A DNA stretch of 64,000 bases from Treponema bryantii (lineage in GTDB: Bacteria; Spirochaetota; Spirochaetia; Treponematales; Treponemataceae), in the NCBI RefSeq assembly GCF_900113965.1, contig NZ_FORI01000007.1, forward strand, positions 124,001 to 188,000. The letters are read 5' to 3'. The notes beneath the pieces were generated by a model. The model saw nothing but the letters and a program-made list of their open reading frames with translations, had not been told where the DNA came from and did not search any database. A program made the position numbers and the translations under genes. Below are positions 53,115-60,172 of the stretch, in pieces (position 1 is the first letter of the stretch; each line of letters starts with the position of its first letter).

Positions 53115-54170
53115 TTAAGTCTGGTTCTTAATCCACATTTCGTAATAAGCGTTTCTTGTACCGTCTTCAAGTTCCCAGGACTGCGGCTTATGCAGCATTC
53201 TTGCACGGTAGCGCCACTGGGCAAGGCCTGTATATTTGTGATGCTCGGTAAGATAGGTCTCTACTTCACGAAGGAACTGACGAGGCTCTTTCCAGGAATA
53301 CTTCTGGAAGATATTTCTTGAAGCACTATTAAGTACATTAGAGAATGAATCAGAAAATGTAAAATAATGACGTGCCATAAAGTCATCAAGCTTTTCTGTC
53401 TTATCCTCATAAATATCCAGAGAGTCTGTTTCCGATACACTGCGTGTTGTGATATTGTACTTGGTTGTTTCTTCATATTCCCAGAATTCCACATCAAGCT
53501 GATAATATCCGGTGATCTCACTCAACGTGCGTTCTCCATAAATGAAATCCCTCTTTCCAAAATGTTCTGCAAAATACTGAACATCGGCTCTTGAAGGATT
53601 TGTAATTAGAATTCCATCTGGGTTACAGGTGCTTTCATCATAATCGAAACGTGCACGAACGATTTCTTTCTTTAGTGCTTCAAATTTCTCTTTACTTGTT
53701 TTTACGATGCCCCAGGTAAGAACACCATACAAAGGCTTTTCAAGAGCAAGCTGATTTTTAAAACGGGTATCACTTCTCAGTTTTCCATAAGTTCTCTTAA
53801 AAAGTTTGTCCATATTGTAAACTTCCATGTCTTTGAAAGCTTCTTCAAGGGTATCAACATTGTTATATCGGATTTCACAACCAGCAGGCCGGCTTATTCC
53901 CATAGAAATCCTATAGCCATTCTTAACTTTATTAACAACACAATGAACATAAGGGTCTGAACGGATATAGTGAAGAGCCTCATTACCTTTGGTTCCGTTG
54001 CAACCTTTCAATTTCCATGGCCCAACCTGTTCAGGAATATTTTCCGGGTCAGGCTTTCTGACTCCATTTTCATAATTCCAGTCCTGATGATAAACTGCGT
54101 TATCTGGATTCTCAACAGGTTGAGGTACAACCTTGTTTCCTTTATTGCATCCGTAAAAATCTAATTCCAT
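53115..54170 (-). CDS. hypothetical protein (351 aa) downstream of an XRE gene
   Basis: 351 residues, aromatic-rich, soluble (YYQLDVEFWEYEETTKYNITTRS, FQKYSWKEPRQFLREVE). GGAGT precedes the ATG. The XRE gene lies 20 bp upstream, so the pair is probably one transcript. No regulon site in front. Not recognised. Confidence 0.7.
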   Translation of the reverse strand: MELDFYGCNKGNKVVPQPVENPDNAVYHQDWNYENGVRKPDPENIPEQVGPWKLKGCNGTKGNEALHYIRSDPYVHCVVNKVKNGYRISMGISRPAGCEIRYNNVDTLEEAFKDMEVYNMDKLFKRTYGKLRSDTRFKNQLALEKPLYGVLTWGIVKTSKEKFEALKKEIVRARFDYDESTCNPDGILITNPSRADVQYFAEHFGKRDFIYGERTLSEITGYYQLDVEFWEYEETTKYNITTRSVSETDSLDIYEDKTEKLDDFMARHYFTFSDSFSNVLNSASRNIFQKYSWKEPRQFLREVETYLTEHHKYTGLAQWRYRARMLHKPQSWELEDGTRNAYYEMWIKNQT

Positions 54171-54190
54171 GATAATACTCCTTCAAAAAT

Positions 54191-54439
54191 TCAAGCGAAG
54201 AATACTCTCCAGTCCTTGCCCAGTGCGTCGGCCAGGGCGCTGAGGCTGTGGAATGAAAGGTTCTGACCGGCCTTGAGGCGGTTGATAGTTGCAACAGAGA
54301 GATTTGTACGGTAACTGAGTTCTTCGGCTGTGTAACCGGATTGAGCAACGCAGCGTTTTACGTTTTTAGAAACTACATCCTGAATCTCGAATTCAATGAA
54401 TTCTGAATAATTGTTACGTGTACAAGATTTCATTTTCAT
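54191..54439 (-). CDS. XRE-family helix-turn-helix regulator
   Basis: 82 residues from the ATG at 54439, AGGAGGAAGG upstream. Helix-turn-helix: SGYTAEELSYRTNLSVATIN, then LKAGQNLSFHSLSALADALG, a typical XRE domain of about 60 residues. Its leader contains the structured repeat copy A directly before the ribosome site. Likely controls itself and the 351-aa gene. Confidence 0.8.
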   Translation of the reverse strand: MKMKSCTRNNYSEFIEFEIQDVVSKNVKRCVAQSGYTAEELSYRTNLSVATINRLKAGQNLSFHSLSALADALGKDWRVFFA

Positions 54440-54450
54440 ACCTTCCTCCT

Positions 54451-54529
54451 GAGTAAGGCCGCCCGGTAGGCGGCCGGTGATAAATAGCAAGCCGTTAAGA
54501 AAATTGCGAAAGCAATTTTTAGGCTTACC
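54451..54529. repeat. dispersed ~75-bp structured repeat, copy A
   Basis: Bounded by GAGTAAGGCC and GGCTTACC (pairing as a closing stem), with hairpins GGCCGCC/GGCGGCC and AAAATTGC-gaaa-GCAATTTT. About 75% identical to copy B at 32226-32299, in opposite orientation. Both abut a ribosome site. Confidence 0.75.
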
Positions 54530-54534
54530 ACCTT

Positions 54535-54619
54535 GATTTTTCTGAAGAGACGACGACTCTCCTAGCCTTGCCGTATGGCAACGCAAAAAATTACTGAGAG
54601 AAAAATCGACTTTTTTTTT
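54535..54619 (+). terminator. long structured element followed by a T9 run
   Basis: Closing stem GATTTTTCT/AGAAAAATC (54535-54543 and 54599-54607) with inner hairpins such as TTGCC-gtat-GGCAA, then TTTTTTTTT at 54611-54619. It resembles a terminator on the plus strand but is larger than usual. It converges with the methylase-like gene. Confidence 0.5.
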
Positions 54620-54630
54620 ATTTTTTCAGA

Positions 54631-56292
54631 TTAAAAGAGCGAGGCTAAAACTTCACCCTTTTCCTTTGCCAGAGCCGCGAGCCGCTTTTTCAGCGACTCG
54701 CTCTCGTCCTCTATTTTACGATACTTTTTAACAAGTTCATTTTGTACTTCGAGAGCAGGCAGCGGAATCTGAAGCTTATTCAGATAATCAACACTTATAG
54801 CTCTGATTGCAGTACCTGATGCAAATGCATCAAAATTCTTGAAAGCCTGTTCAGTTTCCAGAAGCATCTTAAAGTAAGTCGGCAAAATCTTTGACTTATC
54901 CAGACGGATAATATAGATATTGCTGGCAGGAATGATCTTGCGTCCTTCAAGCTTTTCAACACATGCAACCTTAAGGGTTTCAGTCATTGCCATTACAAGC
55001 AGAAGATCCCCCTCTTTTAGTGCAATGTTTTCAAGTTTTTTATCAATCTCTTTTAGAGGCTTGAGGTCAGAAGCAAGACTGTTATCCTTTATATCTTTTG
55101 CAAATGCATAGTAAAGTCCTGTGTCATCATCGCTGCCAAGTTCCTCAAGTTCCGACGCTTTAATCTGAGCACCACGCATAATTTTTCCTTCAAGCAAATC
55201 GCTCAGTTTTACATAATTGTCTACTCCAGACAAAGAGATTTTTTCTTCAAGGAAATATGCTCTTGATCCTAGGTAATAATCTTTTGCCTTGATTTCCGCA
55301 TAATCAAGGCGTCTTGATTTATCACTGTCCTGGCCGATAAATTTCACAATTGCTTCTGCAGCTTCAGCAGTAAGAGAGCTGGCACCGCGTCGAGTTTTTT
55401 CATGAAAGTCACTGGCATCAACCATTCGAAGCGACTTATTATTCTTAGATAAAACAAGCAGACAAGTATTAACTCCGGCAAAAGGCTGAAGTACGCCAAC
55501 AGGAAGTTCAATCACAGCCTCAACAAATCCGCCTTCAATAAGTTTCTGTCTTTCCTCTTTACGAGAGCGACTCTCATCAAACAAGAAACTTTGACCAAGT
55601 AAAACAACCGCACGACCATTATCAGCAAGAAGCTCACAAATCTTATCAATAAAAGGAAGAGTTGTATCAGCATTCAGATCCGGAAAAGCATAAATCTTAT
55701 TATATTTCTTAGCAGCAGAAAGCTTTAGAACATCACCAAGCGTAATCACAATTTCCAACCCGGCCAGATATGTAAGAAGGCTGGCATAAAGTCTGGTCTT
55801 AGCATTGATTTCAATTCCTTCAAGCTTTTTATATGAATAATGATTTGCAACATAAATCGGAAAAGCCGCAAAACCAGTTCCAAGATCAAGAACAGAATCA
55901 TCAGCTTTAATATCAAGAATACCTGCATTCAAGATGTTCAAAGTATCAGGCTGATTCTGAACAGCTCCGTGAGCAAATCCTAGTCTCTCATTTCGTTCCG
56001 CAATCTTATCTGTAATATAATTTTTGATGTCATCTGCAGATACCTTTTCAAAACTCGAAAGAGAAAGACTACCCCACTTGGCCCCCTCACCGGCAATAAA
56101 CTCCTTAACAGCGGCAGGAAGGTCGTCCCCCGCAAGTGCTTCGGCAACAGAAACAGAAGGACTCATAGAATGCTTCTTCGCAACAAAAGCCGCAAAAGCA
56201 ATTACAAGGTCAGCTCCATTTCCTGCCTCAGAAATAGAAAAGTTGATATCCTGCATTGCGCGTTCTACATAAAAGTGCTTAGCATATGACAT
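54631..56292 (-). CDS. degenerate N-6 DNA methylase fused to a specificity-like domain
   Basis: 553 residues. The N-terminal ~110 residues are helical; motif I, VLDLGTGFAAF, is at residues 134-144; GIEIN at 159-163 fits motif II; but the motif IV position (about 199-206) reads KIYAFPDL instead of NPPF/Y, so catalysis should be lost. The C-terminal part from about 355 (DNYVKLSDLLEGKIMRGA, IPLPALEVQNELVKKYRKI) is a type I S-like target-recognition half with a coiled-coil end. No HsdR gene is nearby. It may be a regulatory or decoy protein. Confidence 0.72.
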   Translation of the reverse strand: MSYAKHFYVERAMQDINFSISEAGNGADLVIAFAAFVAKKHSMSPSVSVAEALAGDDLPAAVKEFIAGEGAKWGSLSLSSFEKVSADDIKNYITDKIAERNERLGFAHGAVQNQPDTLNILNAGILDIKADDSVLDLGTGFAAFPIYVANHYSYKKLEGIEINAKTRLYASLLTYLAGLEIVITLGDVLKLSAAKKYNKIYAFPDLNADTTLPFIDKICELLADNGRAVVLLGQSFLFDESRSRKEERQKLIEGGFVEAVIELPVGVLQPFAGVNTCLLVLSKNNKSLRMVDASDFHEKTRRGASSLTAEAAEAIVKFIGQDSDKSRRLDYAEIKAKDYYLGSRAYFLEEKISLSGVDNYVKLSDLLEGKIMRGAQIKASELEELGSDDDTGLYYAFAKDIKDNSLASDLKPLKEIDKKLENIALKEGDLLLVMAMTETLKVACVEKLEGRKIIPASNIYIIRLDKSKILPTYFKMLLETEQAFKNFDAFASGTAIRAISVDYLNKLQIPLPALEVQNELVKKYRKIEDESESLKKRLAALAKEKGEVLASLF

Positions 56293-56514
56293 AAAAGTCC
56301 TCCAAGGGGGGTTGAATCAAAATTGTATTTATTGGCTTATTCAAGCAACCTTGATTATAATATACTACATAAATATCGGTTTGTAAAGTAAAATCTTGAA
56401 TAATCTTATTCAAACATTTATTTTTTTTTGAAGTCAGATAGAAACATCTTCATTAGCAGATGTAATGAAGACATCTTGTTGAAGAATGTGAGGATGCTGG
56501 ATGTTTTTTACATG

Positions 56515-56712
56515 TTATATCTTATTACGCGGATAGAACGGACCTTTATAATTTTTTTCACCGTAAACATTTTCATCGCCATACCACTCTATTCTGAGTT
56601 TCCGCATTTTTTCAACAATATCTTTTGGTGCATCTTTTGAAACATGAACATTATACATTTCATGAATAATATATTTACTCTTTAAGAATTCTGGTAATGG
56701 ACCGTAACTCAT
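56515..56712 (-). CDS. small hypothetical protein (65 aa)
   Basis: 65 residues, AAGG 8 nt before the ATG. A balanced composition (PEFLKSKYIIHEMYNVHVSK, EWYGDENVYGEKNYKGPF), plausible for a real protein. It lies downstream of a T9 run that ends the H1 structure, and its upstream region holds the H1-H3 structured elements. Function unknown; moderate confidence only. Confidence 0.45.
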   Translation of the reverse strand: MSYGPLPEFLKSKYIIHEMYNVHVSKDAPKDIVEKMRKLRIEWYGDENVYGEKNYKGPFYPRNKI

Positions 56713-56732
56713 AATTAACCTTAAAAAAAAAC

Positions 56733-56814
56733 GGCTTGATAAAAGTACTTCCGCATAACAGTCTGGATGTTAGCATAGTGCCTTTTGGCGTGGATAGAAG
56801 TATTGTATCAAGCC
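56733..56814 (-). other. structured element H1 (GGCTTGATA...TATCAAGCC)
   Basis: 82 nt closed by a 9-bp stem, with an inner stem AGTACTTC/GAAGTATT. On the minus strand it is followed by a T9 run, so it could terminate a minus-strand RNA. Confidence 0.6.
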
Positions 56815-56825
56815 CCCAGACAAAA

Positions 56826-56917
56826 GTACCTTCCGTGGACCGCCACCCCACGATCGATCGCTAACGCCAGAGGGCGGTAAGTTTCCTTTCTTAAGGGATT
56901 TCTGCTCTTGAAGGTAC
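56826..56917 (-). other. structured element H2 (GTACCTTC...GAAGGTAC)
   Basis: 92 nt closed by a perfect 8-bp stem with GC-rich inner hairpins around GGCGGT and GATCGATCG. Minus-strand orientation is followed by TTTT. No coding frame. Confidence 0.55.
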
Positions 56918-56940
56918 ATTATAAACTTTTGATAATGGAA

Positions 56941-57013
56941 TTAATTTCTAAAAACCACTCTGATATGCCTTTCAGGACATGGCAAAAACCATCTTACGGT
57001 AATTAGAAATTAA
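56941..57013. other. structured element H3 (TTAATTTCTAA...TTAGAAATTAA)
   Basis: 73 nt closed by an 11-bp stem. Third in a row of closed structures between 56733 and 57013. Function unknown. Confidence 0.55.
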
Positions 57014-57103
57014 CTCCTGGCATATACGGATTTTTTAGGTCCGGTGCAGAGGAGACATATAGTGACCTCTGATGAGTTAATAATAGCATTGGAAGTATAA
57101 GAA
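57014..57103. other. short intergenic stretch with CAGAGG/CCTCTG hairpin
   Basis: A CAGAGG-N13-CCTCTG hairpin at about 57049-57073; otherwise AT-rich. No gene seen. Confidence 0.4.
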
Positions 57104-57128
57104 GTCATTCAACTTGTAGTTGAATGAA
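57104..57128. repeat. 25-bp palindrome P1
   Basis: GTCATTCAACT-TGT-AGTTGAATGA(A). The ATTCAAC and GTTGAAT half-sites match the R-box consensus of integron attC sites (RYYYAAC, GTTRRRY). Confidence 0.7.
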
Positions 57129-57229
57129 AAAAAGAAAAAATACTTGATATTATAATAATTACAAAAAGAATTAACTTTTTGGGATTGTATTACTTCAACA
57201 ATTTTGGATGCGAAGAGTATCCGCCATTT

Positions 57230-57264
57230 AGTATACTTCTGAGATTAGAAGTATGCTTTTTTTA
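57230..57264 (+). terminator. terminator-like hairpin with T7
   Basis: GTATACTTC...GAAGTATGC with a T run on the plus strand, between P1 and P2. Confidence 0.55.
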
Positions 57265-57271
57265 TAAAAAA

Positions 57272-57355
57272 AGAGCGAACCGATGGGGTATCAAGTCCAC
57301 CCTTGCCGAATCTTACGGAAACGGAGAGGTGATAAAATCCTCTAAAAAGTTCGCT
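57272..57355 (-). other. structured element H6 (GAGCGAAC...GTTCGCTC)
   Basis: 84 nt with an 8-bp perfect closing stem and inner hairpin AGAGG...CCTCT. On the minus strand it is followed by T7. Candidate small RNA or terminator. Unassigned. Confidence 0.55.
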
Positions 57356-57387
57356 CAATTTAATTATAATTTACAAACTATACAAAA

Positions 57388-57408
57388 GTCATTCAACTTG
57401 TAGTTGAA
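57388..57408. repeat. 25-bp palindrome P2 (right arm shortened)
   Basis: GTCATTCAACT-TGT-AGTTGAA; it touches the stop codon of the 240-aa gene. Confidence 0.65.
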
Positions 57409-57410
57409 AA

Positions 57411-58133
57411 CTAATTCATTGTTATCTTTTCAACCAGGATGTAATAATCATAACTTGAATTTACTACCAGTGTGCCGTAGTAATTTAAGGATTGTCTTTT
57501 GTTCTGGTAAAAAGTGTCTCTTAGTTTTGGCGGAATCATTACGATAAATGATTCTGTATTTTCCATGTTGCGGATAACGGCTGGAACATTACCTTTACTG
57601 TCTATTGGATCATCTCCGATAAGTTTTGTATTAAAGACAGCAACCTTTTTGTTATTAAGTTCATCATGAAGATCTTCCAGTTCTTTTATTGTGTATGTTT
57701 CATATGCGGAATCAAGCTTATCAGGAGTTACCTCATATTTTTTTACTGGTGCATCATAATCAATAATTCTAAAAAGAGTAAGTGTTCCGTTATCATTAAA
57801 CTTTTGTAAATCTGATTGTTTATATTTTTCTGTTGCCTGGATTTCTTTATAACATTTATCAAATGTTTCAAAATCATCACCTTGAGAAGTATGGTCTGTA
57901 TAGAACTTTCTTGCATCGGAATAATTTTTGAATGTGTATAATACTGTATCCTGGTTTTTGTAACCCATTATTGAATACAGTTTACTTAGCGATACTGCAT
58001 AGCGACCATCATCTGTTGGAGAAAATTCAATTACACCAATTTGTGAGTAATCATCTGAGATATACTGCTTCATTTCTGCAAAGGCAGAGAAAGCAACAAG
58101 AGTAAAAAGAATTGATAAAATTAGTTTTTTCAT
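57411..58133 (-). CDS. secreted hypothetical protein (240 aa)
   Basis: 240 residues from the ATG at 58133 with GGAGG upstream. A Sec signal peptide (LILSILFTLVAFSAFAE, cleavage after FAFAE-like site near residue 20) precedes a mixed alpha/beta mature domain. It is framed by palindromes: P2 at its stop codon and P3 46 bp upstream of the start. Not recognised. Periplasmic location is likely. Confidence 0.7.
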   Translation of the reverse strand: MKKLILSILFTLVAFSAFAEMKQYISDDYSQIGVIEFSPTDDGRYAVSLSKLYSIMGYKNQDTVLYTFKNYSDARKFYTDHTSQGDDFETFDKCYKEIQATEKYKQSDLQKFNDNGTLTLFRIIDYDAPVKKYEVTPDKLDSAYETYTIKELEDLHDELNNKKVAVFNTKLIGDDPIDSKGNVPAVIRNMENTESFIVMIPPKLRDTFYQNKRQSLNYYGTLVVNSSYDYYILVEKITMN

Positions 58134-58179
58134 AGAACCTCCGAAATATGTTTTAAGTGTAAAGCGAAGAATTGGAATT

Positions 58180-58204
58180 GTCATTCAACTAGAAGTTGAA
58201 TGAC
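58180..58204. repeat. 25-bp palindrome P3
   Basis: GTCATTCAACT-AGA-AGTTGAATGAC, perfect 11-bp arms. Divides the upstream region of the 240-aa gene from the non-coding block. Confidence 0.75.
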
Positions 58205-58511
58205 AGATGTAATACAAAGCATTAAGCTATATTTGCTTGTCTTGAGTTGAAAGCCTATATGCGCAGGCTATTAGAGGATAGCGTCGCTGATTTGGCAAGT
58301 ACCGGTAGAAGTATCAGTAGCTATAGGTTTAATCAACTTAGTGGTGGGTTTTACTTTGCAAGGAAATATTTGATAAGGAATTGGATATTTTCGTAAGTGA
58401 ATTACAACCTGCTTGGTCTATGAACGATGAAATTTCGGTGTGGACCACTCAAACGGGAGTAAGGTTATCCTTTCACCCACCGGGCTGCTTTTTAGCAGCC
58501 CGCTTTTTTTT
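58205..58511 (+). ncRNA. candidate structured RNA with terminator
   Basis: About 300 nt, no convincing coding frame. AGCCT/AGGCT hairpin near 58250, a long-range stem GAGTTGA/TCAACTT, a domain closed by GGTGGGT/ACCCACC (58343-58479), and a strong terminator CGGGCTGC-TTTTTA-GCAGCCCG with T8 at 58481-58511. The transcript direction is inferred from the terminator. No Rfam class recognised. Confidence 0.5.
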
Positions 58512-58522
58512 ATGAAAAAGAA

Positions 58523-58624
58523 TGTACAATAAGGTTTTCGGCACGATATATCCGTTGATATCATTGCTGATTCGTACTAGGTCCGAGACAACCTGGAATC
58601 TAACCCTACAAGCCTTAATGTACA
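58523..58624. other. structured element closed by TGTACA-a-TAAGG / CCTTA-a-TGTACA
   Basis: 102 nt with an 11-bp interrupted closing stem. Inner pairs include GATATATC-like and AGGT/ACCT. Unassigned. Confidence 0.5.
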
Positions 58625-58926
58625 CGGAATAGACAATTTAAGCATGTCTCTAACTTTTGGAAAGATAATTTTATTATGAACTATAAAGCGCTACGGAACT
58701 TTATACAGTCCTAAGCAAGGGTGGGAGTTGCACCCACAATACATAAGTCGATTGCTCGATCCTATCCGATTACTCGGTTATCGGTATCTCCTGCTGCAGA
58801 ATACTTTTCACCCTCTGCAAGGCGGGGGAGCCTCAGCGGTTCTCCCCGGATAGCGGCCTCAACATACCAGTGCCTGTGTCGCCTTGTGGCTTTCCGCTTT
58901 TGGACTTTCGTCCTCAATCAGAACTA
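58625..58926. other. GC-rich structured non-coding stretch
   Basis: About 300 bp, richer in GC than its surroundings. Hairpins: ACT/AGT-flanked TAAAG/CTTTA, GTGGG/CCCAC, CCGATA/TATCGG, GGGGGAG/CTCCCC and, on the minus strand, GGAC-GAAA-GTCC. No long ORF. Looks like a structured RNA region on the minus strand, identity unknown. Confidence 0.45.
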
Positions 58927-59016
58927 TTAGCCCTCAACCTGAACTACTGTTCCCCAATATGCCGGTTCATCATCACCATGAATAAAATAGCATGTGTAAA
59001 GCTGCTTGTCATTCAA
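58927..59016 (-). pseudogene. C-terminal protein fragment cut by palindrome P4
   Basis: 29 codons: NDKQLYTCYFIHGDDEPAYW then GTVVQVEG and a stop. The frame ends at an in-frame TAG inside P4 on its 5' side. It looks like the tail of a gene whose front was replaced at the palindrome. A TTG start within P4 could make a short peptide. Confidence 0.35.
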
Positions 59017-59032
59017 CTAATAGTTGAATGAC
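59008..59032. repeat. 25-bp palindrome P4
   Basis: GTCATTCAACT-AAT-AGTTGAATGAC, perfect 11-bp arms. Confidence 0.75.
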
Positions 59033-59088
59033 GGGAACACTTTTATATATTACTATTTAATCAGTCCGGGATAGTCTTTATCCCACCA

Positions 59089-59123
59089 GGGGGGAAAGTC
59101 CAGAAATGGGCTTCCCCTTTTTT
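59089..59123 (+). terminator. terminator-like hairpin before the zinc-ribbon gene
   Basis: GGGGAAAG...CTTCCCC-type stem with T6; a second hairpin GGGATA/TATCCC lies just upstream. It may terminate the non-coding transcript and separate it from the next gene. Confidence 0.6.
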
Positions 59124-59194
59124 GTGAGTAAATTAAGAGTGCCGTTCTATGTCACTCTTATGTGCTATGATATTCTTAAATTAGGAGGTCTTAT

Positions 59195-59542
59195 ATGGGA
59201 AAAGGATTTAGAGGCATTTGTAATAAATGTGGAGCAGAAGAAAATTTCTTTCTTGGTTGCGGAATGATGCCACTATATGGCAAGGAGCGAGTTCTTTTTG
59301 TCTGTCCGGAATGTGGCACCTGGAAGTTATCACTTATTAAAGCAGACAATAATAGAAAACTAAAATGTAAAAACTGCAATAAAGTTATGGAAAAACTGAC
59401 CTGGAAGAAATTAAATGAAGCATATAATATCAACTATGAGTTTGAAATGATAATAAAAAAAATACCTTATTTGAAAAAGTTAAAATGTAAAGAATGTGAT
59501 GATTTGCTTGAAATAAAGAGTGGTATAATTCTTTGGGATTAG
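59195..59542 (+). CDS. zinc-ribbon protein (115 aa)
   Basis: 115 residues with AGGAGG upstream. Three CxxC knuckles: CNKCG, CPECG, and CKNC/CKEC, so it probably carries two zinc ribbons. The remainder is basic. Its stop codon touches palindrome P5. DNA- or RNA-binding is plausible; role unknown. Confidence 0.75.
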   Translation: MGKGFRGICNKCGAEENFFLGCGMMPLYGKERVLFVCPECGTWKLSLIKADNNRKLKCKNCNKVMEKLTWKKLNEAYNINYEFEMIIKKIPYLKKLKCKECDDLLEIKSGIILWD

Positions 59543-59544
59543 TT

Positions 59545-59564
59545 TTCAACTATGAGTTGAATGA
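59545..59564. repeat. palindrome P5 (left arm degenerate)
   Basis: TTCAACT-ATG-AGTTGAATGA directly after the stop codon of the zinc-ribbon gene. Confidence 0.6.
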
Positions 59565-59692
59565 TAATACTGTAAAAGCATGGTATTATTAAAATGGTTG
59601 TAGAAACGGTTTAAGTATCTGCTACAGGTTCCGCCGAGAAGAGAACAAACGATGTTTACCGGTTTCCATCAAAAAATAAAATCCGGCATTTT

Positions 59693-59766
59693 GGCCGGGA
59701 TGGCTTACAGGAAGCCTACTGAGATATACAGGCTCAGTTGATGAAGGTTCGACTCCTTCCCTGGCT
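59693..59766 (+). tRNA. tRNA-like sequence with an oversized anticodon arm
   Basis: An acceptor GGCCGGG/CCTGGCT (with G-U pairs), a D-arm GGC-TTACAGGAA-GCC and a perfect T-arm GAAGG-TTCGACT-CCTTC are present. The anticodon arm is ACTGAG-ATATACAGG-CTCAGT, with a 9-nt loop that lacks the usual YU-anticodon-R pattern, and position 8 is A. A degenerate tRNA, tRNA-like structure or hybrid attachment site is more likely than a working tRNA. Confidence 0.4.
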
Positions 59767-59789
59767 TAAATTATTACAGAGGTATAAGT

Positions 59790-60143
59790 ATGAATACTGA
59801 TGAGAAGTTGATTGATAAAAAAACTTTGTATTCTGAAATAGATGATTTTTGCTGCAGGTATTGGGATGAAACTTTCGGGCATAGTATTTTTACTGTTGAT
59901 AATACACTCGAAGATTTAGACCATTTTTTAGATGAAGATGAAATGCTGCAATTTGTAACTTATGTGAATGAAACTTTTGGAACTAAGTTAAGAACTACAG
60001 TTCATGCTTGTATTACTCTTGATTATCTGTATAAACAGATTCTTGAAAAAGCTGTGGAAAGCAATGACGGTCATACTGATATTTTTCACGAAGAACAGGA
60101 AAGAAAAAGGAAGGAATGGGATAAAAATAGTTATAATTCTTAA
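59790..60143 (+). CDS. hypothetical protein, possibly ACP-like fold (117 aa)
   Basis: 117 residues, AGAGG upstream. The order DNTLEDLDHFLDEDEMLQFV, ETFGTKL and ITLDYLYKQI resembles an acyl-carrier helical bundle but lacks the DSL serine. First of three genes in the same direction. Identity uncertain. Confidence 0.6.
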   Translation: MNTDEKLIDKKTLYSEIDDFCCRYWDETFGHSIFTVDNTLEDLDHFLDEDEMLQFVTYVNETFGTKLRTTVHACITLDYLYKQILEKAVESNDGHTDIFHEEQERKRKEWDKNSYNS

Positions 60144-60172
60144 TATATATAATTTGCTAATTGGAGGCAGTT

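Noticed and set aside
58721-58930. 70-codon plus-strand ORF in the GC-rich structured region
   Set aside because: No ribosome site, the frame follows the hairpins, and the opposite strand has equally good structure. It is a by-product of GC-rich structured DNA.
58205-59123. Retron or group II intron
   Set aside because: No reverse transcriptase gene nearby and no GUGYG start or D5-like hairpin identified.
57104-59564. True integron
   Set aside because: No IntI-type integrase is visible, and the palindromes lack the extended L boxes and 55-140-bp length of attC. Kept as a finding only.
59570-59790. tmRNA 3' end
   Set aside because: There is a T-arm, but no tag-peptide reading frame or typical GGGG 5' end paired to it.
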